Assembly: GCA_031273645.1 (NCBI GenBank)
Contig: JAISRM010000165.1
Span: 1 to 6,136, forward strand
Reading direction: 5' to 3'
Source of the DNA: Endomicrobium sp.
Lineage (GTDB): Bacteria > Elusimicrobiota > Endomicrobiia > Endomicrobiales > Endomicrobiaceae
Length of the DNA stretch: 6,136 nucleotides
The notes beneath the pieces are model-generated. The model had not been told where the DNA came from. It did no database searches and worked only from the letters and a program-made list of their open reading frames with translations. Positions 5,686-6,136 of this stretch are shown here, one piece after another. A program made the position numbers and the translations under genes. Position 1 is the stretch's first letter, and each line of letters begins with the position of its first letter.

Positions 5686-5760
5686 GCTGAAAATTTAGAT
5701 TTTAGATATTTGTAAGTTTGGCAAAACAAAAAAAGAAACTTAAAAGTTTAGAAGCAGTAA

Positions 5761-5785
5761 ACCGCCGCGCAGCAATCCGCGCGGT
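5761..5785 (+). other. GC-rich hairpin downstream of iorB
   Basis: The sequence accgccgcgc, agcaatc, cgcgcggt folds into about 8 base pairs with one bulged C and an 8-nt loop. It directly precedes the predicted terminator hairpin, and no T-run follows it. It might protect the 3' end of the ior transcript or slow RNA polymerase just before the terminator. Confidence 0.45.
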
Positions 5786-5820
5786 ATCAGTGATAACTGT
5801 CAGCGGTTAACTGATTTTTT
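5786..5820 (+). terminator. Rho-independent terminator of the ior operon
   Basis: atcagt (5786-5791) pairs with actgat (5810-5815), and inside it taac (5794-5797) pairs with gtta (5806-5809), leaving a 2-nt bulge and the loop tgtcagcg. Six T residues follow without a gap (5815-5820). It lies about 100 nt after the iorB stop. The stem is AT-rich and bulged, so the strength is uncertain, but stem plus T-run in the expected place supports the call. Confidence 0.6.
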
Positions 5821-5827
5821 AAACTTG

Positions 5828-5942
5828 CAGGCTTCGCTTGTTTTATGGGAACACAGCCAGACTTCGTCTGTTTTATGAAACACAGCCAGTGTCTGTTTTG
5901 TTTGTGTCTGTTCCCATGAAAATGGGAATAGCCGCCGCTGTC
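5828..5942. repeat. Palindromic repeat modules, inverted copy of the region before iorA
   Basis: Read on the minus strand this stretch repeats the left flank modules: the gcggcggc linker (minus of 5931-5940, compare 240-249), a cccattttcatggg palindrome (minus of 5911-5928), gacacaaacaaaacagacac (compare 348-366), and the cataaaacaagcgaagcctg hairpin unit (minus of 5828-5846, compare 380-398). It lacks one 107-nt tandem copy and has an extra hairpin unit at 5852-5876 whose stem is cagac-ttc-gtctg instead of caggc-gaa-gcctg. No gene is visible. Open reading frames on the minus strand here are translations of the repeat. Confidence 0.75.
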
Positions 5943-6086
5943 ATCCTCGCGAAAGCGGGGATCCATGTTTAATACTAATACAGTTTCTAACATTATTTCT
6001 TTTCAGACTGAGTCTGTCTTTCATAAAACAGACGAAGGCTGTAAAAAGAATTTTTAGCAAACGTGGATTCCCGCTTTCGCGGGAAT
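5943..6086. repeat. Mosaic intergenic repeat element, right copy (inverted)
   Basis: The element is bounded by the hairpin atcctcgc-gaaa-gcggggat (5943-5962, one G-T pair) and the perfect palindrome attcccgctttcgcgggaat (6067-6086). Blocks 5957-6003 and 6041-6072 are inverted copies of 102-148 and 13-44 in the left flank. The middle (6004-6040) is different from the left copy: it holds the palindrome cagactgagtctg (6004-6016) and a cataaaacagacgaaggctg hairpin unit. The peptide CHSRESGNP seen in translations of such palindromes in many genomes also appears on the minus strand here and is not a protein signature. Confidence 0.8.
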
Positions 6087-6136
6087 GACAAACTGAAAGA
6101 CGACAGGCTTCGCCTGTTTTATGAAACACAGCCTGT
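6087..6136. repeat. Start of a further palindromic repeat unit, cut by the window end
   Basis: After a short linker, the hairpin acaggc-ttc-gcctgt at 6103-6117 followed by tttatgaaacacagcctgt is another inverted copy of the cataaaacaggcgaagcctg unit seen at 200-219 and 307-326. The repeat array therefore continues beyond the window. Confidence 0.6.

Noticed and set aside
5787..5993. Minus-strand open frame of 68 codons downstream of iorB
   Set aside because: It covers the terminator and repeat modules, has no recognisable motif, and its middle part is again repeat translation.
5941..6129. Minus-strand open frame beginning MFHKTGEACRLSVCHSRESGNP
   Set aside because: It runs entirely through the palindromic repeats. 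CHSRESGNP is the translation of the ATTCCC-N8-GGGAAT palindrome and is not a protein family.

Overview
The window carries a split indolepyruvate:ferredoxin oxidoreductase locus on the + strand. iorA (448-2172) and iorB (5200-5685) are normally neighbours, but here they are separated by about 3 kb holding a small lipoprotein gene (2169-2465), a multi-pass membrane protein that looks like a zinc-less M48 peptidase relative (2503-3339), a three-Cys-motif partner gene tcmP broken into two overlapping frames (3435-3629 and 3626-4402), and a Gp37/Gp68 (DUF5131) three-Cys protein (4405-5187). All genes point the same way with short gaps or overlaps, except for 95 nt before tcmP, so they could be read as one transcription unit ending at a terminator at 5786-5820.

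The organism is probably a strict anaerobe that ferments amino acids, because IorAB makes acyl-CoA from aromatic 2-oxo acids with ferredoxin as acceptor. A lipobox protein with a BamE/SmpA-like domain fits a diderm envelope. The moderately AT-rich composition and the repeat style are compatible with Elusimicrobiota (Endomicrobium or Elusimicrobium type). That placement is a weak inference from memory, not shown by the sequence.

Both flanks are gene-free and made of repeats. Positions 1-403 contain an element of about 160 nt, then a 107-nt-period tandem duplication, then another palindromic unit. Positions 5828-6090 hold the same modules in inverted orientation and inverted order, so the whole ior locus lies inside a long imperfect inverted repeat. 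The modules are bounded by palindromes of the form ATTCCC-N8-GGGAAT, the same format as the Neisseria dRS3 repeats that bound intergenic mosaic elements. Stem changes between copies are compensated, which points to conserved hairpins.

The most interesting content is the tcmP/DUF5131 pair of unknown function placed inside a core metabolic operon, the M48-like protein that has lost both zinc histidines, the tcmP frame break, and the inverted mosaic repeats around the locus.
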